Shown here: in pieces, positions 14,301-32,307 of the stretch
Numbering within the stretch: the first letter of the stretch is position 1
Layout of the letters: the number at the start of each line of letters is the position of its first letter
DNA from: Mycteria americana
Lineage: Eukaryota > Chordata > Aves > Ciconiiformes > Ciconiidae
Assembly: GCF_035582795.1 (NCBI RefSeq)
Contig: NC_134366.1
Coordinates: 92,933,756 to 92,997,755 of the forward strand
Length of the DNA: 64,000 nucleotides
Direction: 5' to 3'
Notes under the pieces: model-generated
Seen by the model: only the letters and a program-made list of their open reading frames with translations
What the model was told of the DNA's origin: nothing
The model's database searches: none
Program-made: the position numbers and the translations under genes

Positions 14301-17300
14301 TTAGTGAAATAGCATTGGTTTATTGACATATTCCCACTCTGATGCTAGGCATCTACCAAACATTTTTTACTCAATAGTTGTTTCATTTTCAGTTGAACTC
14401 AGCAAATCTTTTTATTTCCCAGCCATCAGTCCTGCAGCTGATTTTTCCCATGAAGGTCACCAAAGACTATCCAGTTTTCAGTAATCCCATTTGATCTCAA
14501 ATTTTCAATCTCTGGTTTAATAAAATGCCATTTCATATCACTTTCTGCATTTACCTATAAGTTCATTTTCCACATGACAAAGTATCCTGAGTAAAGCTCT
14601 TGCCTACGTAAGACACTGATGTATTTGACATTTTCAGTTATGCTGTCCTGCTAAACAATGAGACATAAAGCAATTGTTGGTAAAGGACAGAAGTTATGCA
14701 AAGAATTCTTTGCATCTCTGCAGCAAGACTGACTGCTGTCCTACTAGACATCCTTAGCTTGCATTCAGGGTAATATGAATTAGGCTTGCATATTGAGAAA
14801 CGCCAAGGAACAAGTTCCTGTTTCACTGATGAAACCTTTTGAAGGCACAAGAAGAGTACCCATAGCGTGATATAACTGCATGGCAGTTCCATGCAGTAGG
14901 CATCTCTTGCTGCGTGTCAGCTGGTTGGTTTCTGGAGTCCCACGCAGGATGACATTTAGCCACTGTGAATGCACTTAATGACTTGCGATACCTACAAAAG
15001 TATTGTGCGCTTCGCTTGGTTTCCATCTTTGGAGACCAAACACCTGAAGGGTCTTATTTCAAGGCTGAGAGACGGTAAATTGCATTCAGGACCTGACAGG
15101 AGATTAGCTTTAATTTTTAGATGCCTCAGGCAGCTTCACTGTAGCCAGAGGGTGTGCAAAAAAGTACTTTAAAATAGAATTTGCCACAAGCAGTATATGT
15201 GAACATACTTTCACAAAAATGTAGTTAATTTTTTTCCCCTTTCCTAAAGAAAATAAGATCAGTTACCACTACTACTGTGAAATCAGTATTAGACTGTCAG
15301 CTACCAAGAAAATATAGGAATACTAGAAGTTATGCCCTCACCTTCATGCATTTTAGCAAAGAGAGTGAGAAGGTTTCCGTGTATACACTTGATCAAGTTT
15401 GGTAAAGATCAGCATAGAGTAAAGCAAAGTGATTTGCAAATTCTGACCAGTGCAAGAGACTATCCATCAGGGATTTTACTCCATTATTTCTCCTTCACTC
15501 TCACTTAAAAGACCTTCATCCAAGTATCTGCTGCCTCATCCCTATGGGTTCAAGTGATTCCAATGCTGGAAAGGGGAACAAGAAGAAGCAAGGGATACTG
15601 TTTCTCTTTCCTTGTGACTGATGCCACAGTTCTTCTCTGTGTATTGAGAGAGGGTTGCTACCTGAGAAAATCACCCGGTTATTACAACTCTTACAACTTT
15701 GATAGCTATATACGTTCCAGACTGCTAATGCTGGTTCTTAGTTCACAAGCTGAAGAAAGCATTTTCAGAACAAAGTGGTGATTTCTGAGGTCCTTAATTT
15801 AGGTGTTCCTCTCTGTGCTTTATGCCTAACCTGCAAGTAGTACTGAAACCTTCGCACTTGTCCATCTCAGCTCTCGTATAGATGACTAATAGCAGACATT
15901 CAGAAGATGGCCCACCAGGGCCAAGCTGGGAATTGGGAAAGGGGTCAGGGGGATGAAATATGAGAGTATTTAATGCTAAAGAGAGAGCCAAAGATCTAGT
16001 CTTTGTGCAGTGACAGTGCAGGAGAGCCCAGCAGCTGAACAAGTAGTTACAAATGGACTGACGTTAACAAAGCCTCATTTTCTCATGAATTTGTGACTCA
16101 TGGTTGAGGGAACAGCATCAGGGTCTGAAAAGGAGAAGCTGTACTTTAACTTCCTTGGCCTTTCAGATACTCTACATCTTTCCTGCAAAAGGGGAATGCA
16201 ATATGACATCAGTTATAAACCTTATTAATCTCTTCTATCTTGAGGATTTGGCTACTGTAGTATTTCTACCTTACTAGAGGAAACAGCTTAGCCATACCAT
16301 GGAAAACAGGATTCATCATGATGATTTCTTTCATGTGAACAGTGAAATCTGTGAGTTTATCAGTGTTCATGTGCTCAAACTATAACATTTCACAGGCTCT
16401 GTAGAAATAAAAAATTTCAATTCTGGATCAAAAAGGTAACATGACTTCTGGTGGCAATCATGCTTTTCAGTTTTTGAAGTGCTAGTGTTTTAACAAACAT
16501 GGCCAGGGACATGAGCTAGAGTTTTGCAGTGTTGTAGTTCCAGCACATCAGTTACCAGCCACTACATTAGAATTTATAAATGGAAGATTACTTAAGAGCC
16601 AACTTTAAGAAAGTGGCTTGTGTTACTACATTAACTAGGGCAAGCCTTTGTTGTTTTCTAAAGCTGACCAAGGTTATATGATTTTTGTGTGGTTTTTAAT
16701 TTGTTTTTTAAGGAAGTCTGACTATGGAACTTTAGAGTTTGAATAATAATTGAAAATTTTCAAAGCATCACACAATATCAAATCGTAGATTAATACTCCT
16801 TATCCTCATTCCCCTTCCACCAAATGTAAGGCAATCATACTTTGTAGTACATTGTTCAGTTCATCCAGATTAAAGCAGTAGTTCATCCTCCCCTGTCCAA
16901 GTTCATGTTTACAGCTCTCCTCAACAGGAGATTTGCCCTGAATATCTCCTTTTCTGCTTGTGAGAATAGTTAATTCCCCCCTGTGTAGTGCTGAAGACTC
17001 AGAGTAGCTACTGCAGTGTATCCCTCCGTTCCTGGTATTTGTTGCTTCCTTTCAGGAATACCTTTTTATAACGAAGACGAGCTTAGGCATGGCTAGCAAT
17101 TGGCTTTAAGAAACAGTACAAGCTGCATTTTCTTCAGAACCAAAGTAGTGTATAGCATTATTTAGCTTTCCATGTAGTTTTTCCTCCCAAGTTTAAAAAT
17201 GAATGAATGGAAACATGCATAGGAACCATGCTTTGCTGCCACTGTATATACCTGTGACATTCAGTGTCACAGGTCAAAAAGCAGCCAAAAGTTTGAGCCA

Positions 17301-19008
17301 TTGCAGAGGCCACTGGATTTGTGTTCAAGGTTCACTCATTTTTTCCTATCTTCTATTGGCTGTCTTTATTTTACATCTCTGCATTTCTTTATTATCAAAG
17401 GTTATAACTGGGCTTTATTAGAGTCATGGGGTAATAGGACTGAGAGGCAGTAAAATCCACAGCAAGAAATGTCACAGCAAGAAACTGGTTCCTCTCAGAG
17501 GACACAAGCCCAGCTGCCAACAGCGCCAGTATCTGGAATTCCCTGGGTGACTGAGTTCAGTGTCATTATCTGTCATGAGTATACAAAGAAAGGAAATAAA
17601 AAAGAGGGACAGATTTCCCCCACACTCCCCAATCTTATTTCATCAATGGCTTCATTACAGCCTCATTGTATTACGGAGGTTTCACAAGTCCTGTCTAGGA
17701 TATTCACATTTAAAAAAACAGCATTAACATTTCAGACTAAATCCACATTCTTCATACTTTACTGTCATACATTATATGGATGCCAAGGACAGCTTTTAGA
17801 ATAATACCACCCATCCAGTGGATGAGTTTGTTTTCACTGCTTTGATTTTGCCTGTCTCTGAACTCCCAGATTGTTTTTTTATCTTCAGGCTGCTGGCACA
17901 AAAGTAACAATTGGAAAATGAGATATTGGCAGACAATTGCTCGAGAAGCTTTTTACCTTTTCAAGGTCAGGTTTAGTTCCCACTTCAGTAAAAATTATTT
18001 CAGACATGAGTGGAAGTATTCCTGCCTGCTCAGGAAGATGCTGGACCACCAGAGGCTGACTTTATAAAATCCTCACGAGGGCCTTGTCCCATCCGTGGTA
18101 CCGCACTGAGCCTTTGTCCCAGAACAGAGCGTTTCTGTTTGCTCCAGTGAGGTGGAGACTGATATCTCCTTCATGATTGTTCAGGTTTCACACAAAGGGT
18201 CTACTCTGCATGACTGGCTGGAGCAAGCAGAAGAGGAAGGGTCAAAAACTGTCACTGCAGCATGTTTCTACTGAAACTCCATAGTCACGATAGGAAGCAG
18301 CAAGGGCTGCAGAAAACTCAGGACAGAAGAAAATGGCTAAGTTGTGAAGTCAACAGTTTTCACAGAGCGCCTAGGAATCTGCCAGCTTTGGTTTATTCAA
18401 GCTTTTTCAAAGTGAGGCTGTACTCAGTAGAATATCTTGCTTTCTGTAAAAAATAAAGCAGCATAATTCAATGGGGAGATATAATGACTATCTTAAACAA
18501 TTTAGTGACCCAACCCAGCCTGAAAAATACCACCTAAGTATTTTCAGCAGCAGTTGGTGAGAAAGCAGATGTGGCATCATGTTAAGGCTATCAGAGACTC
18601 AGTGTATTGTGCACCTGCTGGACCTAGCTTTGTTTCTGAAGAATGTTGGGCTCCATCACTCGGGACTGTAAGGAAAACTGGGGGAGGTGTGGGGAGACTT
18701 ACATCTGTAGAAACTAATTATTTCAGGAGAAGATGTGAAGTTTGGGAGTTTTCCCGCAGGCAGGCTCTGGTTTCTTTTGCTCCCCCTGCTGCCTGAGAAA
18801 TTTTATGACAGCTGGTTTCAGCTTTACAGCACCCTTCACGGAACACAAAGTTCAGAGAAATCTATACTGACTTGCATGCATGCGCCTGAGGAATAATTGG
18901 TATAAGAGAATGTCCTTGGGATTCAAGTCATCAGCATTATGATAAACCACTTTCAAATATGACTGTGGTCTGACATTTTTACTGCACACAGATCCTTTTT
19001 GCTTCATA

Positions 19009-19140
19009 GCATTCATAGAATTGTTCAGGTTGGAAGGGCCTCAGGAGTTCATCGGGTCCAGCCTCTGGCTCAGAGCAGGCTCAGCTGTGAGGTCAGGGCA
19101 GGTTCCCCGGGGACTTTGGCCAGTCTGGTCTGGAAAAGCT
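19009..19140 (-). mobile_element. CR1 LINE 3'-end fragment
   Basis: The plus strand reads ATTCATAGAATTGTTCAGG, then TTGGAAGGGCCTCAGGAG, then GGTCCAGCCTCTGGCTCAGAG. This is the reverse complement of the conserved 3' tail of chicken-repeat-1 (CR1) LINEs, so the element is on the minus strand with its 3' end near 19009. Only the last roughly 130 bp are recognisable. That fits the usual 5' truncation of CR1, and no reverse-transcriptase coding remains. Boundaries are approximate. Confidence 0.8.
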
Positions 19141-19574
19141 TACATTCCCCACACAAGAAAAGGACCCACTTTCTACCCGCTGCAGAATTACAGGACAGGT
19201 GAGCACATCATCATGATATCCCAACAGAGCGTCAGACTGCAGGAACCTTCAGTGCCTCCATTTGGGCTGATCAAAAAATTTTTTTTTTGTCTTAAAAGCA
19301 GTATATCAAAAACTCCTCAAAACTGCCACAACTGTGCAAAGACCGCTCTTGACATGATTTACAACAAAGGTAGCATAAGATTCTGCAGGCCCGTTCTGGT
19401 GTGGGCCAGGCCGTGGTATGCAGCAAGCTTCCATAACAAGCTGGTGATGCTGGCCTCTGCTGTTGTTCCATGCCCAGCAATTCCTGCACAGCTTCCAAAG
19501 AACTTTATGATTATTTATAGCAGCATGCTTTAAAAAAAAGAAAACAACTAACAAAAAAACCCCCCTGAGTCTTT

Positions 19575-20170
19575 AAAGGTGTCGTGGTTTAACTCCAACT
19601 GGCAACTAAGCACCACACAGCCACACAGCCACTCGCTCACTCCCCACCCCCATCCTGCTGGGGGGGAAGAGAACTGGAAGGGTAAAAGTGAGAAAACTCA
19701 TGGGTTGAGATAAGAACAGTTTAATAATTGCAATAAAATAAAATAATAATAAATTGTAATGAAAAGGAAAATAACAGAGAGAAATAAAAGACAAGTGATG
19801 CAAATGAAAACAATTGCTCACCACCAATGACCAATGCCCCGCCAGTCCCCAAGCAGCGGCCCCCCGGCCAACCTTCCCCCAGCTATATATGCTGAGCATG
19901 ATGCCATATGGTATGGGATATCCCTTTGGTCAGCTGGGGTCAGCTGTCCCAGCCGTGTCCCCTCCCAGCTTCTTGTGCACCCCCAGCCTACTCGCTGGTA
20001 GGGTGGGGTGAGGAGCAGAAAAGGCCTTGACTCTGTGTGAGCACTGCTCAGCAGTAACGAAAACATCTCTTTGTTATCAACACTGTTTCCAGCACAAATC
20101 CAAAACATAGCCCCATACTAGCTACTATGAAGAAAATTAACTCGACCCCAGCCAAAACCAACACAAAAGG
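19575..20170. repeat. 5-bp target-site duplication pair around the solo LTR
   Basis: AAAGG at 19575-19579 is repeated exactly at 20166-20170. The pair directly abuts the TG and CA ends of the LTR between them, marking the integration site. Confidence 0.85.
19580..20165 (-). mobile_element. Solo LTR of an avian endogenous retrovirus (ERVL-like)
   Basis: A 586-bp element that starts TGTCGTGGTTTAAC and ends AACCAACACA, the TG...CA termini of an LTR. A perfect 5-bp duplication (AAAGG) lies on both sides. I recognise the sequence as an LTR common in bird genomes, and a 5-bp duplication fits the ERVL-like class. No gag, pol or env sequence or second LTR is present, so this is a solo LTR left by recombination. 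The minus strand reads as the likely transcribed orientation: a TATATA-type box near 19890-19900 is followed downstream by an ATTAAA near 19720. The family name is not assigned. Confidence 0.85.
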
Positions 20171-20742
20171 CAACCAGTTTTTCACTTGATTATTTTCATC
20201 TTAAACTCACATGTGATTTCCTATCAACAGGGAATAATGTCTTTATGATAAAACAGACCTTTTGATTTATTGGTCCACGGTAAAACACAAAATGCTTTAC
20301 TTGTGTAAATTGATGAGTGGTTTGATCTCCTTCCTTCATAAGAACCCTGTTGAACGTTTTCCATGTTGTCAACTATTTGAGAGACTGCATAGTGGAAGGA
20401 GTGCTTCAGGATGTATTAGGAATTTGTATTTTGTTGCACAACTATATTCAACATGGAAATACACTCCAGCTCTGGTCTGAGAAGGGGTGTAACTAATAGC
20501 TATTTCTGTAGTTTCAGTAAGAGCAGTTAACAATTCAAAACTATTGTTACTTTTACTCTTCATAAAAATACAGGAGAGAAGTGTGGTTTCTTTGAACATT
20601 AAGTTGTTAGAGTATGTTTTTGAGTGACAAGCCCCAGTACTACAGAATCATTTACAGAACTAAATTTTCAAGGTCAGTGAAGGTATGGATTTGGAATAGC
20701 CATAAGAACAGCACTAACAAATTCAACAAAATATTTTTTTTC

Positions 20743-20767
20743 CAACATCTTGCAAGATAAGATGTTG
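20743..20767. repeat. Small perfect hairpin
   Basis: Arms CAACATCTT (20743-20751) and AAGATGTTG (20759-20767) are exact reverse complements around a 7-nt loop in the large ANKH intron. No function is evident. Confidence 0.6.
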
Positions 20768-21733
20768 AACAGAGGAGTCAAATTCAGTTTTTCACACTGA
20801 TGCAAGTTAGAGCAAGATACTCTTTTGACTTACAAACATATCTGCAAGATCAGCTCATCATGTAACTGTGGTACAAGCTCTGAAAGGAGACAGAATTATG
20901 GAAGTTCTGCTTATGTGAGAAAGAGGGAGGCCATGGAGATGTTTGGTATATCGGGAGATCAGACCATGTAAGACTCAGGCTACTTTTTGATTTGTTCATT
21001 GCACACTTCAAAAGGCAAGATCATATGACTTCTGTTCTTCCATATTAATAGAAGTGATAAACTTAACCGATACTATCCCGAAGATCTGAGATGCAACTCA
21101 AAGCTGAGATTTGTAGTAAGGTGCAAAGTAGATTTCCTCTGCCCTCACTGGGCACCATGTAGCGTAAATGGGCATAGAGAGGTCATGAACAAGGCATGGG
21201 TTAAATTAGTTAAGATGCAATCCTTAACACGTACATAGAACAATATTTTGAGGGTAAAACACCTCTCTTGGACAGCCATACTTCTGCAAATATAGCAAGT
21301 TCAGCAAATGATAGGAAACATCTGCTGAGAGTTGTTTTGCAGGAGAAAAGTATGAACTGCATTTCATCACAGAAGAACATTTAGCAGGTTAACAGCACCC
21401 TTCCCCATGGTAAAATCTGTTATCCCCATCTCATTCCAGGCTGGTATATGTCTAACCCATTTTTAAAAACATCCATTTTGGATTCCATAGCTTCTTTCTG
21501 AGGAACATAGAGCCATACTGTGTCTTTGTCACCAGGCAGTGTTTCTTCTAACCGGAGACTGCACTGAAGTCTAGAAAAGCTGTACTGTTGTTCATAGCTC
21601 ACTGCAATACTCTTTTGTGCCTTATATTTATCAATTAATGTCCCAAGAGGCAGGCAGCTTTCTACAAGTGCCTAAAAGCAAATCAGTCTAGCACCCTGCA
21701 GATTACTATACACGTGACAATAGCCTTTGTTAG

Positions 21734-21757
21734 CATAATGTATTATAATACATTATG
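21734..21757. repeat. 24-bp perfect AT-rich palindrome
   Basis: The sequence from CATAATGTATTA to its mirror TAATACATTATG reads the same on both strands with no spacer and no mismatch. It lies in unique intronic sequence of ANKH. Perfect spacer-free palindromes of this length can form cruciforms. I find no terminal duplication that would make it a mobile element. Confidence 0.85.
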
Positions 21758-24700
21758 TAGCGGGTTTCTGAGGTTTAGTAATCCCTGTCAGCAACCAGAA
21801 TAAATGGAAATAGCTTCCAGGAGATGCAGAGCCTATGAAAAGACTGTTAGCTTTCAAGAACTACTAGCATTCAAACTCACACATGCAGCATCTGAAACAA
21901 AATCTCATTAACAGTCTTTCGTCACAATCATTTGTGAAAGTCAAATGCATGAAGTGTGCTTAAGAAAGGGGATTAAAGAGAAGCTGGACTGAGCACTACC
22001 AGTTTGATACGTTCCGTGCCGAAACAAAGGTTTGGTGCATTCTCTCAGGCTTGTTGACAGCAGAAGTTTCTGATGTGTAACCTTTTAATATGTCTAACAC
22101 TGCATTTGCTAGCTGAGAACAGCAAGGTTCCACATGAAAGTGAGCAGACCTACTTGCAGAGAGCATCTAAGCCACAAGTGAGAGGTTTCTTGAGTTTTTT
22201 TAATGCACAGCTGGATTGGAAAAAAAATCACTAATATTAGATATTTTGTATGCACAACATAATGCTGCATGGGATGAAGGTGCACCGCAGTTACTGAACA
22301 CCTGAAGCCCTAACTGCCGGCAACTCAGACCATGCAGCCAGGGAAGGGCATCTCTTACTCTGCACTTGCCCTGGTCTTTGCGCCTTTTCCTTAGGCAACC
22401 CCCAGTGATCTTTAGCAGGGTACTAATCTAGCTGGAGCTTTGATCTGATCTAGTATAGCTGTACTGATTTTCTTATGCCCCTGTAAATTACTGACATATT
22501 TAATAAAGTCTTTCAAATTTTACTACTGTAGATCAGTTAAAGATATGTTACCCAATAGCACGACCCTTCAGATCAGTTCAAATGATTAAAACACTTTCAG
22601 AAATACTTAGGCTACTGTTGTTTATAGAGAGATAACACCACCATAATAAATACTACTGTCTTTACTAGGGCCTGCATATTCTCTGTAGTGTTCCACTCTC
22701 CTGTTAATATCTTCATTTTTCTCTGTGTTTTTAAAATGCTCATCAATGCTCAGCTGAAGTTCTGCTTAAATGATCAAAGGCTTTAACAAAACTATCCTTT
22801 AATATCATGCTGCGCTCATACCATAAGATAACAGAAAATCAAGTCAATTCTGTTGCTAGAATTCCACAAGCAAAATCCTTACTCCCAAAGCACTAAAATG
22901 CTTCAGCCTCAGCGGAGTTGCTGAGTACAGGATTCATTACTGTATATAGCCATTGCAGCCAACTGCAATTGCAACCTGAAGCTGCAGTGCCATTAGGCAT
23001 GTGTGTTGCTAGCCTGTGCTGAAGCATTTACTGTTTCATCTTCACCTCTTGATTAGATGAAGGTATAACCTTAACCCTACCCAAACCTATTTATTCTATT
23101 TTTAACCTTGCAGACACATGTAGAAAGACATAAGGGGGAAGGGGAAACAAACAGTGTTTAACTAAAAGAAAGATAGGAGACATACTAAGACATACTATAG
23201 GTGAATCTGTTTCCTAAAATCTTTCCTGATCCGAACCCCCGAAAGTTACCACTGCTTACTCCAGTAGATCCCATCTCTACTTCTGTGTGCCATGCTCTCT
23301 GTTTCACTGGATTACTTGCCTCATTTCATCTGTTACCATCTTATCCGGTCTCCTTTCTGATCAGTCTTCACCCTTTACCAAGGTAATCACAAACATCACA
23401 CAGATGACTCAGCATCACAAAAAGCTAAGACTTCATCCTATTTTCAAGATACCTCATCTGTAATAAAATCAGTAGCTGAAATACCTTCCCTCCTTTGCAC
23501 ATTTAGTATTACTGTTTTCCTGAAGTAGAGCCTGTTTTTTTCCACTACATTTTTAATTTGTCTTTGAAATAATGTGGAAACTTCCCCAGTTGCAAGCGCT
23601 CTAGAAGTTAAATTGCAGAGGGCTTGCATGATGCAGAGCATTAATTTATTCTCCTGAGGCTTTGTCCCCTGCAGGCAATGAGAATATCATCTGCTCATAA
23701 GATGACAGAGAGGAATCTCTTTGCAAAATGAAACTAGTTATGAACAGTGCAACCAGAAGATGGAAGCATGCTGAGACAGAAATAGAAGGTCCTTCTGCTG
23801 CCATAGCTCACCTCCTCAAACTACTTATTCTTGAGCTTAGCAGTCACTGCCATCTTTACCCACCAGCTGCTATATAAGAAGTGCTCTTTGAAGCCATTTA
23901 TCAGCACTGACTCTCTGCCGATCAGGGGGCGGGGAGTGGGGAAGACTGCAGTTTGCAACAGCTGAGGAGGAATGACTGCATACCACCTGGGTGTAAGTCA
24001 TTACCTCTGATTTGCAAACTGACCTTCCTTCTGTAGGAGCTGGATGGAGATTGAGTCTGTTGTTATTAAGGCCAGAAACAAACTTTAACTTCAAAGAGAG
24101 CAGGATTGAGAACAATGCTTTTGGTCACTTATTTGCTTGCCTGTCTAACCATGCTAGACTATTCTTTCAAATGGCTGTTGAAGAAGGAAAGGCTGCTCTA
24201 TTTGCCTTTTGCTAGCAGTGGGCAGACTCTGCTGTTAGCATAAATGTATGGAACCTTGCAGCAGCAGTAACTATACTGCTCAGTAGGATGTTGGCACAAT
24301 GGCATTGTGCAGTACCAGCAGCGTAAAGGTCTTTGCTTTCATGAAAACAGCAAATTATAATTGAAGAGTGGACATCTTTGCATCTTATTTTGTTTATTGG
24401 ACTTTGAAGAAAGATTTGACAAAATATTCCCTGTCTGGTTGCTTTACGAGTCATCTGCAGTAAGAGTACAAATCATTGCAGTCTGCCTAATGGTGTGTGC
24501 AACAGTGAAAGAATTTGCTCTTGTCACTGTGCAGTTACTTTTTAATTACTGGATTCTCAACCACACAACTTTCTCTGCTCTAGATCGGCCCCTCTGCTTC
24601 AGTTGTACCCTGTACAAGTAGTTTGGCAGGAAGAGACAAGTGTTGGCTAAAGCAGAAAAAACTCCATGCTCAGTTCATTTGTCTTCTGCTCTTACCTTCC

Positions 24701-26833
24701 TCCACTTGCTATTCTCTGTGTAGGTGATGGAGATACACCGCAGGACAGCATCAAATTAGTCAAGTAAAACATTCAATTGTGAAAAATAAATAGTGGTTCC
24801 TACCCTAAGAAGTGGAGAAGAAAACTGAAGATGAGCCTTTTTGGAGGAAGGTGAAATGTTTTGTTCACCACGCAGGCTGTCAGAATGCGAGACCTCCCAC
24901 AGGCCACTCGGTCACAGACCTTGGGAAGCTTCTGCGGTCTGGGTACTCATAGGCTAAACAGAAAGGACAATCTCTGGCACACAACCAAAGAATGAGGGTG
25001 AAATCCCAGCTGTCTTGGAGGTGGTAGGGCTTCAAAGAGTAGCTTTAAAAGCCATCTGAACATGTAGGGATGTGACAACTGGATAATAAGAGAAGAGCTA
25101 GATACTATGATGCTAGCTGGACTAAAGTACAAGACAGTGGTTATAGAGTCTTACAGACCCATCAGATTATACAGCCAGTGCACATAATTTACCTGGTACA
25201 CTGGCTTGTAACCTGACAGAGGAGTGCCAGAGCATTTAAGGTCCCAAGTTTTGCCCCATTCAGTCAGCTCACTTCCTTAACATCTGCTTTACTGTGAGAA
25301 TAACAGGAAGAAATCACTTTTTAAACCACAAAACCAAGTTAAATGACAAAGTAGTTATACTTGAAAGGATGTCTGATACCCCTTCTTACAGGAAAAGTCC
25401 TGTAAGGGCTGTCAGCACCATTCTTCAATGAGTGCCTTGAACTGAAGCTGGACGTGCCAGCTGCCAAGAGCCTCCTCAGCCTGGACTGAAGCCCTGCCTC
25501 AGGACTGACCAAAAAATTAAACAGCATGTACTACCACTGTACCATTTGTTGGGGGCTTTTCATGGAAGTTTTCCTTTCATGTATGGACTAAACAGCACAC
25601 TCTTTAAAATAACAAGACTTGGTGGATTTGTGGCCTGAGGGCACCGTGTCTGCAGGACTATGCTGAACACCTTTGCCTTGGTATCAGGGATATTACATAC
25701 CAACAGTACTAGTACCAGCAGCGTGTGTAAACCCCTCATCTTAGATTTAGATCAGATCTCTGGGTCTTGGAGTACTTCAAATCTTTAGTTATTAAAACAT
25801 TAGATAATCTGTAGGAATATGGGTGTCTTAACCAGAGCAAGCACCGTAAAAATCAAGTTTCTTACTGTTTTTGTAACAATTAGACAGTTCAGTACAATAA
25901 TTTGGAGGCACCATACAAATTCTTTCTATATGCGTCAGTCTTGGTATGTGAGGAACAGGAAGAGTAGGAATTGCCTCTGAAGTTAACATGCTTCTGTTAC
26001 TTGTGTACTCTGTGTATTTGCATGTAAACTGTATATAAATATACTGTGTGTACACTAGAGTCTTACTGCATTTAAATATTTTAAAACGTCTTTAAATTGT
26101 TGCAAAACAGTGCTTCGAATATGTTTCTCAAAGTAAAGGAAATTAATTCTGACTTCGTTTCTGAACTTTGCTTGTGATTGTTTCTTTTCCAATATTTTTG
26201 ATTGATTGATTTGAGAGAAGTGAGAATCTGTTTTCCACTCTTTATTGAGAACAGCAAAATTGGTCTTGACTTTTGGAGCATTGAGCATCCCCAACTTAAG
26301 TCAAAGACAAGAACTGTTGGTGGTTGGGCTGGCTCTCTGAAGAGCCTTTTAAAACCTTGCCTCCAATTTCTTCTTGATTACAGTCAGACTGAACCGTAAC
26401 ATTTGAATTGTTAGAATCCAAGCCCAGCAAACAAATACTCTGTTAGGTTTGCATGCATGTGTGGGGGTTTTTTTATGACTGCTTCATAAACTGTTGAGTC
26501 AGGACTATCACTTAACATGTAAGTTTTGTTATTTTCTTTCATCAGTCTGCATGCAAAGAGACAGAAACATAGGAGAAGAGTTAAATAAAGTGATTAAAGT
26601 TAATAATAAAATATGCCTGCCTTACTGATTATTAAAACCTTAATTGTTGCATGCTACAGATCCCTGAACGCTGTAGGAAAGCAAATGTATTTTTATTGCT
26701 TTGTATCCATCTTCTTCCTTCATTTAGTACCAAAAATACCCATCAGTAAACAAATGTTTCAGACCAGGAGGGCCTGTCTTTTGTTGTGCTTCCTTTCTGA
26801 AATACAAACATTTCTTAATTTTGTTCTTCCTAG

Positions 26834-31137
<4,304 letters not shown>

Positions 31138-31235
31138 TAAATGGGATGCAATTGTTCTCTGCAGGGACGATTGGAGTGACACTTCAGCATCTTGTCGTCT
31201 CTCATACTTTTTTGTTTGTTCATTTTTATTTTTGT

Positions 31236-31241
31236 AATAAA
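31236..31241 (+). terminator. ANKH: Proximal poly(A) signal AATAAA of ANKH
   Basis: A canonical AATAAA about 100 bp after the ANKH stop codon, preceded by a T-rich stretch. It would give a short 3' UTR isoform if used. Confidence 0.5.
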
Positions 31242-31472
31242 GAGGCCTTGATTTAAAAGGTTTCAGATAAATTCTCTAGCATACTGAGTATGCTCTCACT
31301 GATGAGGGACCTAAAAAGAGGTCTTTGCTTTTTTTTTTTTTTTTCCCAGTTGAATTTGTTTTCTCACTCCATGCAAGCATAAAAGATACAATTGCATCAC
31401 TGTAGAGTCTTCCTTACTTATGCATCCACCTTCTCTGGACAATCTGCATTTGTCAACCAAAGCCCTGCTCTC

Positions 31473-31478
<6 letters not shown>

Positions 31479-31504
<26 letters not shown>
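31479..31504 (+). repeat. (TG)13 dinucleotide repeat
   Basis: Thirteen uninterrupted TG units, then mixed CACACGCACGCG. This alternating purine-pyrimidine tract is in the ANKH 3' UTR region and can adopt Z-DNA. Confidence 0.9.
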
Positions 31505-31864
31505 CATACACTTGCACACTCGCACACGCACGCGTGCCACTGGCTCAATGCTACTGCCATAATCCTACTCCCTCCCCTCTTTCCTTTTCCTTCCTTTTCT
31601 TTATGAGAAATGTTAAGGAAAAGAAGTTTGGAATACAGAGCTTTATTTTACTTGCTTGAAAATTACTTTGCTACATAAACTAATATACTATGGTGAACTA
31701 TATTCTTTTGTTTGGCCTCATCACTAGAGCTTATACTGCACAGGGTACAGAACAGGGAGGAATGTGTAAGTCTCCACACACAAACTGGAGAAAAACAGGT
31801 TCCTCTCTCCTGTTAAAAGTGTGTGGATGTGTATATACACACACAGGTACATAAACAGAGACAT

Positions 31865-31897
31865 ACATATATATATATTTATATATATATGCATATG
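31865..31897 (+). repeat. (AT)n tract
   Basis: Two AT runs separated by TTT, making a self-complementary stretch in the ANKH 3' UTR region. Confidence 0.85.
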
Positions 31898-32307
31898 ATA
31901 AATAAAATACACATGGGACAAGAACTCTATTTAGCTTTCATTCCATCAGAAAGACAGTAATCTTTTGAAAAATGTAAACATTTAATTCAGAATTTTCTTT
32001 AATCGTTAAGCCCCACCTTACATATAATTTTCTTTAGGAAAAAAAAAACATGCACTTTCCTCTTGTGAAGAGGGTGATGGCAACTGATAGACTTTGACTG
32101 TATTTGAATTAAAAAAAAAATAAATATTGACAAGCTTTACCAAAGTTCTTGTCCACTGATTTAACTTTCATTTTTAAAGGTTGATTTGCTCTATATTCTT
32201 ATTTCTGGTGCCTATATATAAAAAAAAATAATCAGATAACGTGTGCAGGATACCATGGTATATCACATTACTACACATAGCTCCATGAAATTTTTTATAT
32301 AGAGATG

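Noticed and set aside
19021..19533. The 170-residue plus-strand open frame
   Set aside because: It starts inside the CR1 fragment, has no family features, overlaps open frames on the other strand and lacks splice or promoter support.
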